NCBI RefSeq assembly: GCF_027359675.1 | Contig: NZ_CP114786.1 | Span: 2,050,501 to 2,114,500, forward strand | Source: Roseibium sp. Sym1 | Lineage (GTDB): Bacteria > Pseudomonadota > Alphaproteobacteria > Rhizobiales > Stappiaceae | Direction: 5' to 3' | Length of the DNA: 64,000 nt | Part shown: piece after piece, positions 17,558 through 31,530 of the stretch | Numbering within the stretch: the first letter of the stretch is position 1 | Layout: each line of letters opens with the position of its first letter | Made by a program: the position numbers and the translations under genes | The notes under the pieces: model-generated | Databases searched by the model: none | What the model was told of the DNA's origin: nothing | The model's input: the letters and a program-made list of their open reading frames with translations, nothing else

Positions 17558-18555
17558 CAGCTGCGCTCCCGTCCGGCGAGACAGAACCAGGCGAGCCAGA
17601 GCGCGCCCACGCCCCAGCCGATCGCGAGGCGGGGCCCGGTTTCATTGATCAGTTGGCGGGCAAATCCTTCCAGCACGGCGGCGACAATCAGCATGAGGGC
17701 GGCCACCAGTGCCAGCTTGACCGCATCCCTGCCGGCAAGGCGCAAGGCCTCGGCCCGTGTCCGGTCGCCGGGAAAGAGCAGGGCCGCTCCCAGCTGCAGT
17801 CCGCCGCCGCAGGCAATGCAGATGGCCGAGAGTTCCGTAACGCCGTGGACGGACAGCCAGCCGGCAATGTCCGGGCCAAGGCCGCGGTCGACATGGACGG
17901 CAACAAAGGCACCCAGAATGAGGCCGTTGTAGAAGGTCAGCAGGATCGCCGGCGCGCAGGCAAAGACGCCGAGGCCGAACACGAAGATGGCGATCCGGGT
18001 GTTGTGCGAGAACAGGTAGGTGGCGAAGGCACCGAGGCCGGTCGACCCCGTGTCATGGCCATAGATGGAATCGCGCAGGGATTCGGTGGTCGCATCCGGC
18101 CCGCGCCCGCCCGACAGTTCCGAGGGCATGAAAACGTAGAACCAGTCGTTGTTCTCGAAATAAAGCAGATACCCGGCAAGCGTGCCCAGGGCCATGCACA
18201 GGAAACCCAGCAGGATATAGAGCCACGACCGGCGCATTGCCTGCGGTGCACTCCTGGTGAAGAAACGTTCTATCAGTCCGCCGAGACGCTGCTGCGGCGC
18301 GTAGACACACAGATAGGCCCGCGCCGTCAGCGCTTCCAGGTAACCGAGCAAAGCCTTGTCGAGCGAGATCTCGCGGGCGATGGCAAGAGACGTGGTGGCC
18401 TGGCGGTACAGCGATGCCAGGTCCCGCGTTTCCGCGAAATCCATATGCTGCAGTCCCCGGCTTTCGGCTGCCATGACCAGCTGTTCAAGACGCCGCCAGT
18501 CGGCTTCCCGCTCCTTTCGGAACCGTGCGGACCGGATCAGATCGTCGCCGTTCAT
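17557..18555 (-). CDS. SpoIIM (stage II sporulation protein M) family membrane protein
   Basis: A 332-residue protein: a soluble N-terminal helical part (about 1-105), then five or more membrane helices. The SpoIIM core is LLGFLCMALGTLAGYLLYF, FATYLFSHNTRIAIFVFGLGVFACAPAILLTFYNGLILGAF and HGVTELSAICIACGGGLQLG. This alphaproteobacterium shows no sign of sporulation; in non-sporulating bacteria the family regularly occurs with RDD, DUF58 and MoxR genes, as here. Stop and start share one base with both neighbours (TGATG). Confidence 0.9.
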   Translation of the reverse strand: MNGDDLIRSARFRKEREADWRRLEQLVMAAESRGLQHMDFAETRDLASLYRQATTSLAIAREISLDKALLGYLEALTARAYLCVYAPQQRLGGLIERFFTRSAPQAMRRSWLYILLGFLCMALGTLAGYLLYFENNDWFYVFMPSELSGGRGPDATTESLRDSIYGHDTGSTGLGAFATYLFSHNTRIAIFVFGLGVFACAPAILLTFYNGLILGAFVAVHVDRGLGPDIAGWLSVHGVTELSAICIACGGGLQLGAALLFPGDRTRAEALRLAGRDAVKLALVAALMLIVAAVLEGFARQLINETGPRLAIGWGVGALWLAWFCLAGRERS

Positions 18556-19805
18556 CAGATCAACTCCCGTGCCTTGATCTCAAGATAGGCCGAAATGAGC
18601 CGCGCGGTGACGGCACTGGGCTTGGCATCGACAATCGTCACCCCGAGGCGGCCAAGCCGTTCGAACACCAGACGGCGTTCGTTGATCGCCTGATTGGCGG
18701 CGACCAGCGCGGCGGCGCCGTCCAGATCGTCCGGCGCGGTTTCCACCAGGGTTCCCAGATCCGGGTCGCGCAGCGCGACAAAGATCAGAAGATGGCGCTT
18801 GGCGAGGATGGCGATGTTTTCCACCAGCAACTCGGCCGAGGTCGTGTCGACAAAGTCGGTGAAGATGATGATCAGGCTGCGTTTGGGCGTGCGCGCGTTC
18901 AACTCTGTCAAGGCTAGCGTGTGGTTGGTTTCGCGGCTGACATAGTCCAGCTCCGCCGTCCAGCTGCGCAGCCGCGCAAAGGCGGTGCGTCCGGGCGCGG
19001 GAGCGGAGAAGGTGCGCGGCTTCACGTCATAGGAATAGTGGCCGACAAGGTCGCCGCCGATCGACGCCGCCCAGGCCGTTGCCAGCGCGGCAGTGACTGC
19101 GTGGTCGATCTTCGGCAGGCCGCCGATTTCCTCACGCATCAGGTAGCCGTTGTCGAGCGCGACGATCACATGGTGGTTGCGTTCGGCCCGCAGTTCCTTG
19201 GCCACGAGCGAGCGGCGGCGGGCGGAGCGTTTCCAGTCGATGGTCTTGATGTCCATGCCCGGCACGAAGTCGCGCAGCTGCTGGAACTCCGAGCCCTCGC
19301 CGATGGCGCGGTTTTCCTTCACACCGTAAAGAGTGGACATGACCGTGGTGGTGATCTGTCCGGACTGGACCAGGCGGATGTTGGGCACGACGCGGATCTC
19401 CGCACCGACGGTCAGGCGCGGCACGAATTCCAGCAGCCTGAGCCGCGATGTCCAGCGCAGCCAGAGATGTTCGAAACGCCAGAGCCCGCGGCGCACGGCC
19501 TTGCAGGCAACCTGTGCCGTGGCGGTGGAATCGGCGCCGGCCTGGAACGCGAACTCGCCGCCGCCGGCGAGGCCTTCGGGCCAGTCGAGTTTTGCCTGGA
19601 GACCAGGAGGCGCGCCGCTGATCCGGAACCGCAGCTTCGCGGTCTCGCCGACGAAGATCTCTGCCGGCGATTCAACGTCAAGGGATTTCGGCCGGCGGAA
19701 GGAGAGCGCCAGATCGACGGCTGCCAGCAGTCCGAGAACGGCCCAGGGCAGCCAGCCGAGATCCCGCGCGCCGCCACCGGCCACCACCGCGATCATCGAC
19801 AGCAC
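18555..19805 (-). CDS. DUF58 domain protein (vWA-like) of the MoxR cluster
   Basis: A protein of at least 416 residues: one or two N-terminal membrane helices, a beta-sandwich region, then the DUF58 core with [27 protein letters not shown] and [11 protein letters not shown], a von Willebrand A-like fold with metal-site-like Asp residues. Translation could begin at GTG 19805, ATG 19796, or at CTG 19853 which overlaps the MoxR stop in CTGA and adds the positive patch RPSKRF often seen at the start of this family; I give the safest boundary. DUF58 proteins pair with MoxR AAA+ ATPases, probably as substrate adaptors. Confidence 0.88.
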   Translation of the reverse strand: MLSMIAVVAGGGARDLGWLPWAVLGLLAAVDLALSFRRPKSLDVESPAEIFVGETAKLRFRISGAPPGLQAKLDWPEGLAGGGEFAFQAGADSTATAQVACKAVRRGLWRFEHLWLRWTSRLRLLEFVPRLTVGAEIRVVPNIRLVQSGQITTTVMSTLYGVKENRAIGEGSEFQQLRDFVPGMDIKTIDWKRSARRRSLVAKELRAERNHHVIVALDNGYLMREEIGGLPKIDHAVTAALATAWAASIGGDLVGHYSYDVKPRTFSAPAPGRTAFARLRSWTAELDYVSRETNHTLALTELNARTPKRSLIIIFTDFVDTTSAELLVENIAILAKRHLLIFVALRDPDLGTLVETAPDDLDGAAALVAANQAINERRLVFERLGRLGVTIVDAKPSAVTARLISAYLEIKARELI

Positions 19806-19849
19806 GAGCGCGGTCAGCCCGAGAACAAGAAATCTTTTTGACGGCCGTA

Positions 19850-20795
<946 letters not shown>

Positions 20796-20806
<11 letters not shown>

Positions 20807-22121
20807 GGGTGATTTGCTCCAAAACCTGTTCCAGTTGGTCGATGTGGTGAATGGCCTCCGATGCCGACAGGCGTGCCGGAAGCTTGTGAATGCCGTCAAG
20901 CACGCTGCGCAAGCGCGGGGACAGGGCCGGGTGCCGGCGTTCCGTGTATTCCAGGAAGGCGGGTTCGCCCGAATAATGGCGCGCATGCGCCGGACCGAAC
21001 AGCGCCGACGCGGTCGCCGCCAGCCGGGCCGCGGCGTATTCGCGTACAAGGGGGCCATCCTGGCCGGACAGGCGCAGCAGCCGTGCCCGGGCCTGCACGG
21101 CGATGTCCTTGCCGGCACCCGGGGTGTTCAGTTCGGGACGGATCGGTCCGTATCTGAGCGCGGACCGCCACAGGAACAGGGCCAGAAGCAGTCCGCCACC
21201 GGCCCAGAGCGCCAGGAATGGCGGGCCGAAAAAGCGGGCCAGATCGTCCCAGGTCCGTTCGCGCCTTGGCTCGACATAAGGATCGCGCAGCCAGACGTCC
21301 CGGCTGTAGTCGATCACGATGTTGGCCTCTCCGGCCCTCGATCGCAAAAAGTCCAGGGCGATCCTGGCGTTGTCGCCAAGGCGCAGGCCGTGATTGTCGA
21401 GGAGGTCCGGGTCGGACAGGACAAGCACGCGGCTGTTCGGATCGTCCTCGCCGGTACCGTCGAGACGGCATTCGCCAAGAAGCATGGCGTTGTCGCGTCC
21501 GATGATGGGCGTGCAGCGCTCACTCCGGAACATCTGCGCGGCATAGATCCGTGCCGTCAGCCTGTCGCCGTTGCCGGCATCGTAATCGAAATCCGTGAAC
21601 GGGACGCGGGCGCGGACCGGCGACGCGCTGCTGTCACCGGTGAGCTTGCGCAAGGTGGCCGAGATCCTCTCGGGCCGGACGCCCAGCACCGGGTGGGCCA
21701 GTCCGGTCAGGCGCATGCCGGAGCGCCATTTGGGCAGTACGATCAATGCCGGAACCCGGCTGGCCTTCTTCAGGATAACCGACGATGCCAGGTCATATTC
21801 GTCCTGCTGAAAGATCAGCTCTTCCGGACTGGTTGGCCGCGCGCGTTCCTGGTCGAGCCCGGTGTCATAGACCGGCAGAACCAGAAGTCCGACTGTCGTT
21901 TCGTCGATCAGCCAGCCGCCGGTAAAATTCTGGGCACTGACATCGTTGGCCGCGAGCCAGACCTGCAACCCGTCGAGACCGCTTGGCGAGCGGCGCAGGG
22001 ACTGCTGCTGCTGGGTCATCACGTACCAGATTGCGCCCAGAACAATCACACCGACCAGTGCGATGATCATCGTTTCCAGGCGCGGGGCTTTCGGAGTGTC
22101 TGGTTGGGTCGCGTCGCTCAT
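20796..22121 (-). CDS. DUF4350 domain protein
   Basis: A 441-residue protein with an N-terminal membrane helix ([18 protein letters not shown]), an extracytoplasmic region of about 270 residues, a second helix ([25 protein letters not shown]) and a cytoplasmic tail. [16 protein letters not shown] near residue 50 and [28 protein letters not shown] are the DUF4350 hallmarks. The function is unknown. The start overlaps the DUF4129 stop in ATGA, showing coupling within the MoxR cluster. Confidence 0.85.
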
Positions 22122-22858
22122 GATGCGCCTGATCCCAGAAGTGTCCTGCAAGTGTCGACGTGGTTCCGGAACTCGTCCTCAGAGACATCCCGCCCCCCGA
22201 ACTGGACACGCTCGCTGGCCAGGACAAGGTCGCGCAAGCGGTCGAGATGGCGCTGCGTGGACGGCAGATGACGCAGGGCGTCGCGCGCGGTCCAGCTGCG
22301 CTGCATGAGAATGCCGTTGGCGCTCACCGATGCGGACAGCGCCTTGCGCATGAGCAGGACGAGGGCTTTGCGGCGGTCGCTCATGCGCAGGATGTCCTCA
22401 AGAGATCCCGTTTTTGTCGCCCATGCGGGCGCCTCGACCGGACCGCGCTTGCGGTCTCTGCCCACATTGCCTGCCTCGCGTTTCAGCGAGACGGCCATAT
22501 TGCCGCCGAAGCGCAGGAACACATAGGCGATTGCGAGAAGGATCAACGCGGTGATCAAGCCGGTCGTCCATCGGGCGGTTGTCGAATCTTCGGAGGAAAA
22601 AGACCAGCTGTTGTTCGAGGACTTTCCATCCGGCGAACCGGGCTCGTTCGGTTTCTGGTCTGTTTTCAGCTCGGGGGCGGGGGCCGTTGGGTCGAAATAG
22701 GCGACATCCGTGTCGATGCCGCGGAACCGCAGAGTTTTCAGGTAGTCCTCTCCGGACGGGCCGATCTGCACAGGTTCGCGAACGGCCTCCTGCGCCATCG
22801 GCTGGGGCAAGGGGGCAATCAGGAACAAAAAAATAAAAAATCGCGAAAAACGGCGCAT
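22118..22858 (-). CDS. DUF4129 domain protein, first gene of the MoxR cluster
   Basis: A 246-residue protein: signal peptide (RFFIFLFLIAPLPQPMA), a periplasmic stretch, one membrane helix (GLITALILLAIAYVFLRFGG) and a cytoplasmic DUF4129 region (RSWTARDALRHLPSTQRHLDRLRDLVLASERVQFGGRDVSEDEF). The typical R-S-W-T-A-R-D motif is present. The domain occurs almost only in MoxR/DUF58 gene sets. Chosen start ATG 22858 gives a clean signal peptide. The cluster then runs without gaps to 16637. Confidence 0.85.
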   Translation of the reverse strand: MRRFSRFFIFLFLIAPLPQPMAQEAVREPVQIGPSGEDYLKTLRFRGIDTDVAYFDPTAPAPELKTDQKPNEPGSPDGKSSNNSWSFSSEDSTTARWTTGLITALILLAIAYVFLRFGGNMAVSLKREAGNVGRDRKRGPVEAPAWATKTGSLEDILRMSDRRKALVLLMRKALSASVSANGILMQRSWTARDALRHLPSTQRHLDRLRDLVLASERVQFGGRDVSEDEFRNHVDTCRTLLGSGAS

Positions 22859-22953
22859 GTCCGTTTTCTTACCGGCAAGGTCAGACCGGCGCAATAGACA
22901 GCTGCTGACAGGGCAATTCCTGCGGAGTTTTCATTTTGTCCGCACAAGCGGCC

Positions 22954-23156
22954 GATCCTTCGAGACGGACCTGACGGCCCTCCTCAGGATGACGTTTGTT
23001 TTGGGGCGAACGCGTGATTGCCCATGCGTGTAACCGATCCTTAGAGACAGCGCTGTCGCGCGTCCTCAAGATGACGATTGTGGTAATTGCGATAGGATCT
23101 TGGCTTCAAAAAGAGCGTCATCCTGAGTAGCCGCGTCAGCGGCGCCTCGAAGGATC
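22954..23156. repeat. Three REP-like palindromic units (family A)
   Basis: Units at 22954-22993, 23036-23075 and 23117-23156 share ends GATCCTT(C/A)GAGAC and (CTCCTCAGGATGAC), each able to form a stem through an inner variable palindrome. Related units occur at 33920-34024 and 41954-42057. They sit in the 466-bp space between DUF4129 and acnB genes; the remainder of that gap shows no gene. Confidence 0.85.
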
Positions 23157-23325
23157 CGCCACTTGCTCGAATGTGGTTGAACTCAACCTCCGAGGATTGA
23201 CAGGAGCACAGGCGCGCCTGGACTGTTCCTGAACGGGAAACGGCCGCTGACACCGTCCACCGCCTTGGCTGTTCAGCCTTGGCGGAGGGGGTATCAGCGG
23301 CCGTCAAAGTGCAGTGTGCCAGTTC

Positions 23326-26118
23326 CTAAAAGTGCACCGACCGCGCGGCGGCCGGCTTCTGCAGCGGCGGCGCGAACTTGGTCAGGTCGATGCCCTCGAC
23401 GGCTTCCTTGTACTCCTCGATGCTCGGCGTGCGGCCGAGAATGGCGGACAGCACCACGACCGGTGTCGAGGCGAGCAGGGATTCTCCCTTTTTCTCGGAG
23501 GAATCCTCCACGACGCGGCCCTTGAACAGGCGCGTGGACGTCGCCAGGACGGTGTCGCCCTTGGCGGCCTTTTCCTGGTTGCCCATGCACAGGTTGCAGC
23601 CGGGGCGCTCGAGATAGAGGATGTTCTCGTATTCGGTCCGGGCGGTCGCTTTCGGCGCGCTGTCGTCAAACTCGAAGCCGGAGTATTTCTCCAGCATTTC
23701 CCAGTCGCCTTCCGCCTTCAGCTCGTCGATGATGTTGTAGGTCGGCGCGGCGACAACAAGCGGGGCCTTGAACTCGACCTTGCCGTTTGCTTTCTCGAGG
23801 TTTTTCAGCATCTGGGCAACGATCTTCATGTCGCCCTTGTGCACCATGCAGGAGCCGACAAAGCCGAGATCGACCTTCTTTTCGCCTCGGTAATAGGAGA
23901 CCGGGCGGATGGTGTCGTGGGTGTAGCGCTTGGAGACATCCTCGTTGTTGACATCCGGATCGGCGATCATCGGTTCGTCGATCAGGTCGAGGTCGACGAC
24001 GACTTCCGCGAAATATTTCGCATTGTCATCCGGGGTCAGAGCCGGTTTCTCGCCGGAGCGGATCTCGGCGATGCGCTTGTTCGCCTTGTCGATCAGGCCC
24101 TGGAGCACCTTGTTGGCGTTGTCCATGCCCTTGTCGATCATGATCTGGATGCGGCTCTTGGCGATCTCAAGCGACTCGATCAGCGTGTCATCGTTGGAGA
24201 TGCAGATGGAGGCCTTGGCCTTCATCTCGGCGGTCCAGTCGGTGAAGGTAAAGGCCTGGTCGGCGAGCAGGGTGCCGATATGGACCTCGATGATGCGCCC
24301 CTGGAAGACGTTGTCGCCGAACTGCTTCAGCATCTGGGCCTGGGTTGCGTGGACCACGTCGCGGAAATCCATGTAATCCTTCATGGTGCCCTTGAAGGTC
24401 ACCTTGACCGATTCGGGGATCGGCATGGTGGCTTCACCGGTGGCCAGCGCCAGCGCGACGGTGCCCGAATCCGCGCCGAAGGCAACGCCCTTGGACATGC
24501 GGGTGTGGCTGTCGCCGCCGATGATGATCGCCCAGTCATCGATGGTGATGTCGTTCAGCACCTTGTGGATCACGTCCGTCAGCGGATGGTAGACATCGTT
24601 CGGATCGCGCGCGGTGATCAGGCCGAACTTGTTCATGAATTTCATGAGTTTCGGAATGTTGGCCTGCGCCTTCAGGTCCCAGACCGAGGCGGTGTGACAG
24701 CCGGACTGGTAGGCGCCGTCGACAGTCGGGGAAATCACCGTGGCGGCCATGGCTTCCAGTTCCTGGGAGGTCATCAGGCCGGTCGTGTCCTGGGAGCCGA
24801 CGATGTTCACCTTGACGCGGACATCGGAGCCGGCGTGCAGGGTCTTGCCCTCGGTGACGCCGACGGCATTCCGGTTGAAGATCTTCTCGACCGCCGTCAG
24901 GCCCTGTCCCTCGTGGGAGACTTCCTTGGCGGGTGCGAAGACGGGCGGCAGGTCGATGCCGAGCGTTTCTGCCGCGAAGCTCTGCAGCTTCTTGCCGAAG
25001 ACGATGGCATAGGAACTGCCGGCCTTCATGAACTCGACCTTCTGCGGGGTCAGGGACGAGGACACGTCGACCAGCTCTTCATCGCCGGCCTCGTTCAGAA
25101 GTTTCTTGGTCTTCGTGTTGATGGTCAGAACCGTGCCGGTCTCGACGGAGTATTTCTGTTCCAGCACCGGGCTGTCGTCATTGTTCAGGATCGGCTTGCC
25201 GTCGTCGCCCATCTTCTTGACCCAGTTCTTCAGGTCGATGCCGATGCCGCCGGTCACGCCGACGGTGGTCAGGAAGATCGGCGAAATGCCGTTGGTGCCG
25301 GCAACAACCGGGGCAATGTTGACGAAGGGCACATAGGGGCTGGCCGGCTTGCCGGTCCACAGGGCCACGTTGTTTACGCCGGACATGCGCGAGGACCCGA
25401 CGCCCATGGTGCCCTTTTCGGCGACCAGCATGACGCGCTTGTCCGGGTGCTGCAGCTTCAGCGCCTCGATTTCCTTCTGCGCCTGCTCGGAGATCATGCA
25501 CTTGCCGTGCAGCTCGCGGTCGGAACGGGAATGGGCCTGGTTGCCGGGAGACAGGAGGTCGGTGGAAATGTCGCCTTCGGCGGCGACATAGGTGACGACC
25601 TTGATTTCCTCGTCGATGTCCGGAAGCTTGGTGAAGAACTCGGCCTGGGCGTAGCTTTCAAGAATGTCCCGGGCGATGTCGTTGCCGGCCTCGAAGGCGG
25701 CCTTCAGCCGGTCCGTATCGGCCTCGTAGAGGAAGACCTGGGTCTTGAGGACTTCGGCGGCATTCTTTGCGACCGATGCGTCGTCGCCGAGGGCAAGGTC
25801 AAGCAGGACCTCGACCGACGGACCGCCCTTCATGTGGGACAGCAGCTCGAAGGCGAAGGCCGGGGTGATTTCCTCGACGACCGACGTGCCGAGAATGATT
25901 TCCTTCAGGAACTTGGCCTTTTCACCGGCCGCGCTCGTGGTGCCGGGCAGCGTGTTGTAGATGAAGAACTTGAGCGAATCCTGCCGGTGTGCGTTGCCGG
26001 TGTCCTTGATCTGGGCGACGATTTCGCTGACAAGCGCGCCGTCCTCGATCGGCTTGGGATGGAGGCCCTGGCCTTTGCGGGTTTCGATCTCTTTCAGGTA
26101 GTCTTCATACAAGCTCAT
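23326..26118 (-). CDS. acnB: Aconitate hydratase B
   Basis: A 930-residue AcnB: an N-terminal HEAT-like helical region (about 1-160), the swivel domain 4 in the AcnB order, then the catalytic domains. The [4Fe-4S] ligands are Cys757 (VGSCMVHKGD), Cys841 and Cys844 (RPGCNLCMGN). GGDSHTRMSKGVAFGADSGT is a further conserved active-site segment. It interconverts citrate and isocitrate, and apo-AcnB in enterobacteria binds mRNA. The length matches the family (about 865-930). It is divergent to acnA, sharing a 454-bp control region. Confidence 0.96.
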   Translation of the reverse strand: MSLYEDYLKEIETRKGQGLHPKPIEDGALVSEIVAQIKDTGNAHRQDSLKFFIYNTLPGTTSAAGEKAKFLKEIILGTSVVEEITPAFAFELLSHMKGGPSVEVLLDLALGDDASVAKNAAEVLKTQVFLYEADTDRLKAAFEAGNDIARDILESYAQAEFFTKLPDIDEEIKVVTYVAAEGDISTDLLSPGNQAHSRSDRELHGKCMISEQAQKEIEALKLQHPDKRVMLVAEKGTMGVGSSRMSGVNNVALWTGKPASPYVPFVNIAPVVAGTNGISPIFLTTVGVTGGIGIDLKNWVKKMGDDGKPILNNDDSPVLEQKYSVETGTVLTINTKTKKLLNEAGDEELVDVSSSLTPQKVEFMKAGSSYAIVFGKKLQSFAAETLGIDLPPVFAPAKEVSHEGQGLTAVEKIFNRNAVGVTEGKTLHAGSDVRVKVNIVGSQDTTGLMTSQELEAMAATVISPTVDGAYQSGCHTASVWDLKAQANIPKLMKFMNKFGLITARDPNDVYHPLTDVIHKVLNDITIDDWAIIIGGDSHTRMSKGVAFGADSGTVALALATGEATMPIPESVKVTFKGTMKDYMDFRDVVHATQAQMLKQFGDNVFQGRIIEVHIGTLLADQAFTFTDWTAEMKAKASICISNDDTLIESLEIAKSRIQIMIDKGMDNANKVLQGLIDKANKRIAEIRSGEKPALTPDDNAKYFAEVVVDLDLIDEPMIADPDVNNEDVSKRYTHDTIRPVSYYRGEKKVDLGFVGSCMVHKGDMKIVAQMLKNLEKANGKVEFKAPLVVAAPTYNIIDELKAEGDWEMLEKYSGFEFDDSAPKATARTEYENILYLERPGCNLCMGNQEKAAKGDTVLATSTRLFKGRVVEDSSEKKGESLLASTPVVVLSAILGRTPSIEEYKEAVEGIDLTKFAPPLQKPAAARSVHF

Positions 26119-26572
26119 GATGTTTCCGGCGTCCTGATGTTGGAGGAAGCCTGTTCACCGGGCCGCCATGAGGCTGGCGCGCCGGGACAAGCGATTTGAG
26201 CGCGGTTTTAATTCAGTATACAATGGTATGCAATATCTTTCCGGGCTCTGAAGGGATGAACTTTTTGGGGGTGTGACTTTTGTCAGCAGGGCCCGAAAGT
26301 CCGGACCCCGCCCCTACCCCGTGCCGCATGAATACCCTAAGTATCCCGAAGGCCAAAGCGCCGTGTCTGGTTAAGGCAGACAAAGATTGCTATATGTGCG
26401 GCGCACCAATTTGCGGCGGCGACAAGAGGGAGAGGCTCTCTATCGCGGCCCCGCGGCAGGGCACCGGGCGGCGGAGTGTTTTAGCTTCGTTTCCAGGGCC
26501 CGGAGAGTTAATGCCAGGCACCGGTTCAAACGCGGCCGGGGCTTTAAGCACAATCCAAGGAGATCGTACGTC
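26119..26572. promoter_or_regulatory. Divergent acnB-acnA control region
   Basis: The 454 bp between the two start codons must carry both promoters. A semi-palindromic patch near 26213-26240 (GTATACAATGGTATGCAAT) stands out from the GC-rich surroundings and could be a regulator site on the acnB side. No named binding site was recognised. The acnA ribosome site AAGGAG at 26557-26562 fixes its GTG start. Confidence 0.4.
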
Positions 26573-29248
<2,676 letters not shown>

Positions 29249-29280
29249 GGGGTGTGAGTCTCAGTCAGGCAAGGAATGAG

Positions 29281-29300
29281 CGGGCCCTTCGGGGCCCGTT
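29281..29300 (+). terminator. Terminator of acnA
   Basis: CGGGCCC, loop TTCG, GGGCCCG (29281-29298), then only TT before TGC, a weak U-tract. The downstream copy at 31490-31514 has seven T and is stronger. Confidence 0.7.
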
Positions 29301-29394
29301 TGCATGCGAGCCAAAAAGCTGCGCAACCGCTTGAACTCCGGAATGTGTGGTGTTTACCGTGTATTAGGCACGGAGAAGTAGAAACTAGGCAATA

Positions 29395-31263
29395 TTGTCA
29401 GATACCTATTTCGAGGTGCCTTTGCTTGAGAGCATTTTTTCCGAAGCCGGTTTTATTTTTCTTGGGGCAACTGCCTGCGTTGCAGGAGTGCTCTACGTCC
29501 TGATCTCGTCGATCGTGCGATCCATCTACGTTCATTTTTCCAAGCGAAGCAGGCAGAAACAATGGATTGATGTAACAAGGGATCAACGTCAGCGCATGGA
29601 CAGGATCCTGGATGAAGCGGAAGAACCCGTTGCATCTCGCAAGGCGCAAGCATTAGACCCAGCACATGACACCGATTGGCAGCCGACGCAAAACCGGCGG
29701 CAGACTTTTGGGCGGCGAGAAGGCACCTCCGATGCCAATCATGGCCAAGCCGCGAATCGGACTACCGAATGCGCGGACGTGCCGGACAAGGTGCTCGAAA
29801 CGGTTTCCGTGATCCTGCGCCGGCAGGTGCCGATCCGCGACGGTGCGGCGTCGCGCTCTTGGTTGGGGGGGCTGCCCATGATGCCGGAGAGTATTCCCTG
29901 GCCGCGATCCGTTTCCCACGAATATCCTGACGAAGGCGAGCGTCCGCTTCATTTCCTGGCACAGATCTGCTGTGCTGATCTTCCCGAAAAACTGTGGGGC
30001 GGGTTGGGTCCAAGGGACGGTTGGCTGTTGTTTTTCTACGACCCGAACCAGCATTTTCCCGAGGATGAAGGCTCCTTCAGAATTCTCCACACCGACGAGT
30101 GGGGAACGGAACGTACCGCTCCCTCAGATCTCGGTCCCGTGCATGATGGAAACTACTCCGGCCCGAGCTACCAATATCTGGAAGGTGTTGGTGAGGTTCC
30201 CAAGACTTGGCGGCGCTGGCCGGTGGACCTTGTGGTCGTGCCCAATGATCCAAAGGAAGTTGATGGCAGGATCATGGTGGTGCCGGACAACTATGCCAGG
30301 GTTCTTTACGAAGGTCAGGAAGTGTCGGACGAAAGATGGCCGACCTCCGATCCGTTTACCTCCCGTATGGCGCTGGCGGTTCTCTCCCATATCGAGGCGC
30401 GGCTCACAAAGTACTCGTTCGAGGCGGATATGCCCGAGCCGGTCTACAAAGGTCTCAAGGACCCGGACGTCCTGGCGGCGCTCACACCCGATATTCCGGG
30501 CGCTGCCGCGCGCATCAAGGCATTGAACGACGCCTTGCAGGAGGAAGAGAATCCTCAGCGCGAGGAGTCCCGAGCAGAATGGGACCGGCTCAAGAAGATG
30601 GAACAGCACCTTGAGACCGCCAAACGTCAGGCGGCCTTGTTGGACCGCTTCCCGTCCGCAGACGCCCTGCGGAACTATCAGCGCGAGACGGCAGAGGCGT
30701 TCGAGGACTGGCGCATCGACGCTCGCCGACTGATCCGGGAAATGAAGTTTGAGCTGCCTTCTCCGGAGACCGACACTGCGCTTCCCGTCGGCACCTGGCC
30801 GGATATAAAAGCCCGCCTGAGTGCGCTCATCTTCCGGTATTGGGTGTATTATGATTTTTCGAAATCCAGGAGCGTTCCCGACAATATTAAAATGCAGGAA
30901 AAGGAGATGGCACTCTTTAGCTTCTACGATTCGAATTCCGTCCAACTTGGTGAGTTCGTGGCGGATTACTACGTCGACCCGGAGCGCCGGGCGCTCATTC
31001 CGAGAGATGTGATTGTCCGCTTCGAACCATTTTGGCGACAGCTCTATGGCAACCGCCCCCATCGGATTGGCGGAGAGTTCGATGAGCTCCAGTCCGCACC
31101 TCAGATCGGCCCCACCGCCTTGCCTTTGTTACTGCACGTTGCCGGTGATAATGCCATGAACTGGATGTGGGGTGATGCCGGTATCGTTCATTTCAGTATT
31201 TCGCCGAAGGACCTTGCTGAAGAGCGGTTTGAAAAGGCAATTGCGGTTCTCGAGTGCTACTGA
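29395..31263 (+). CDS. DUF1963 (YwqG-like) protein with N-terminal membrane helix
   Basis: A 622-residue protein with TTG start at 29395. An N-terminal membrane helix (GFIFLGATACVAGVLYVLISSIV) is followed by a basic/polar linker to about residue 150. From there it carries the DUF1963 core: SWLGGLPMMPESIPWPR, PLHFLAQICCADLP, GWLLFFYDPN and near the C-terminus RIGGEFDELQSAPQ, LLLHVAGDNAMNWMWGDAGIVHFSISPKDL. The central segment (about 380-460) is a charged coiled coil. The family has no known biochemical activity. It is the only gene between the two acnA tail copies and looks like cargo of a small insertion. Confidence 0.8.
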   Translation: MSDTYFEVPLLESIFSEAGFIFLGATACVAGVLYVLISSIVRSIYVHFSKRSRQKQWIDVTRDQRQRMDRILDEAEEPVASRKAQALDPAHDTDWQPTQNRRQTFGRREGTSDANHGQAANRTTECADVPDKVLETVSVILRRQVPIRDGAASRSWLGGLPMMPESIPWPRSVSHEYPDEGERPLHFLAQICCADLPEKLWGGLGPRDGWLLFFYDPNQHFPEDEGSFRILHTDEWGTERTAPSDLGPVHDGNYSGPSYQYLEGVGEVPKTWRRWPVDLVVVPNDPKEVDGRIMVVPDNYARVLYEGQEVSDERWPTSDPFTSRMALAVLSHIEARLTKYSFEADMPEPVYKGLKDPDVLAALTPDIPGAAARIKALNDALQEEENPQREESRAEWDRLKKMEQHLETAKRQAALLDRFPSADALRNYQRETAEAFEDWRIDARRLIREMKFELPSPETDTALPVGTWPDIKARLSALIFRYWVYYDFSKSRSVPDNIKMQEKEMALFSFYDSNSVQLGEFVADYYVDPERRALIPRDVIVRFEPFWRQLYGNRPHRIGGEFDELQSAPQIGPTALPLLLHVAGDNAMNWMWGDAGIVHFSISPKDLAEERFEKAIAVLECY

Positions 31264-31307
31264 GGACGCTTTCCGGCCAGATGGACTTATTTACCGACCA
31301 AGGGACA

Positions 31308-31457
31308 CGCCAGATGATGGATGTGGAGGTCACCTACGAGGACGGTACGACCAAGACCATCGAGTGCCTGTGCCGCGTCGATACTGAGGACGAGCTGGAA
31401 TACATCAAGGCCGGCGGCATCCTGCACTACGTGCTTCGGAACCTGGTGACGGGCTGA
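31308..31457 (+). pseudogene. Second copy of the acnA 3' end (49 codons)
   Basis: Codes [20 protein letters not shown]... identical in amino acids to the AcnA C-terminus up to NLVTG and the same TGA. It has no acnA upstream part: immediately before it the frame is unrelated sequence, so it cannot make aconitase. Part of direct-repeat copy B (31308-31507). Confidence 0.92.
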
Positions 31458-31507
31458 GGGGGCTGAGTTTCAGTCAAGCAAGGAATGTGCGGGCCTTCCG
31501 GGGCCCG
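31308..31507. repeat. 200-bp direct repeat, copy B
   Basis: Mate of 29099-29298, about 2.2 kb downstream, in the same orientation. Includes the acnA tail, the space after the stop and the terminator stem. Confidence 0.95.
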
Positions 31508-31514
31508 TTTTTTT
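31490..31514 (+). terminator. Terminator following the acnA tail copy
   Basis: CGGGCC, short loop, GGCCCG (31490-31507) with seven T after the stem (31508-31514). A stronger U-tract than the terminator directly after acnA, which suggests this may be the ancestral acnA terminator. Confidence 0.85.
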
Positions 31515-31530
31515 CGATGACGAAGGCACC

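Noticed and set aside
23314..26199. Very long open frame (961 codons) on the plus strand
   Set aside because: It is the antisense of acnB; low-complexity Gly/Asp/Val-rich translation and no family motif.
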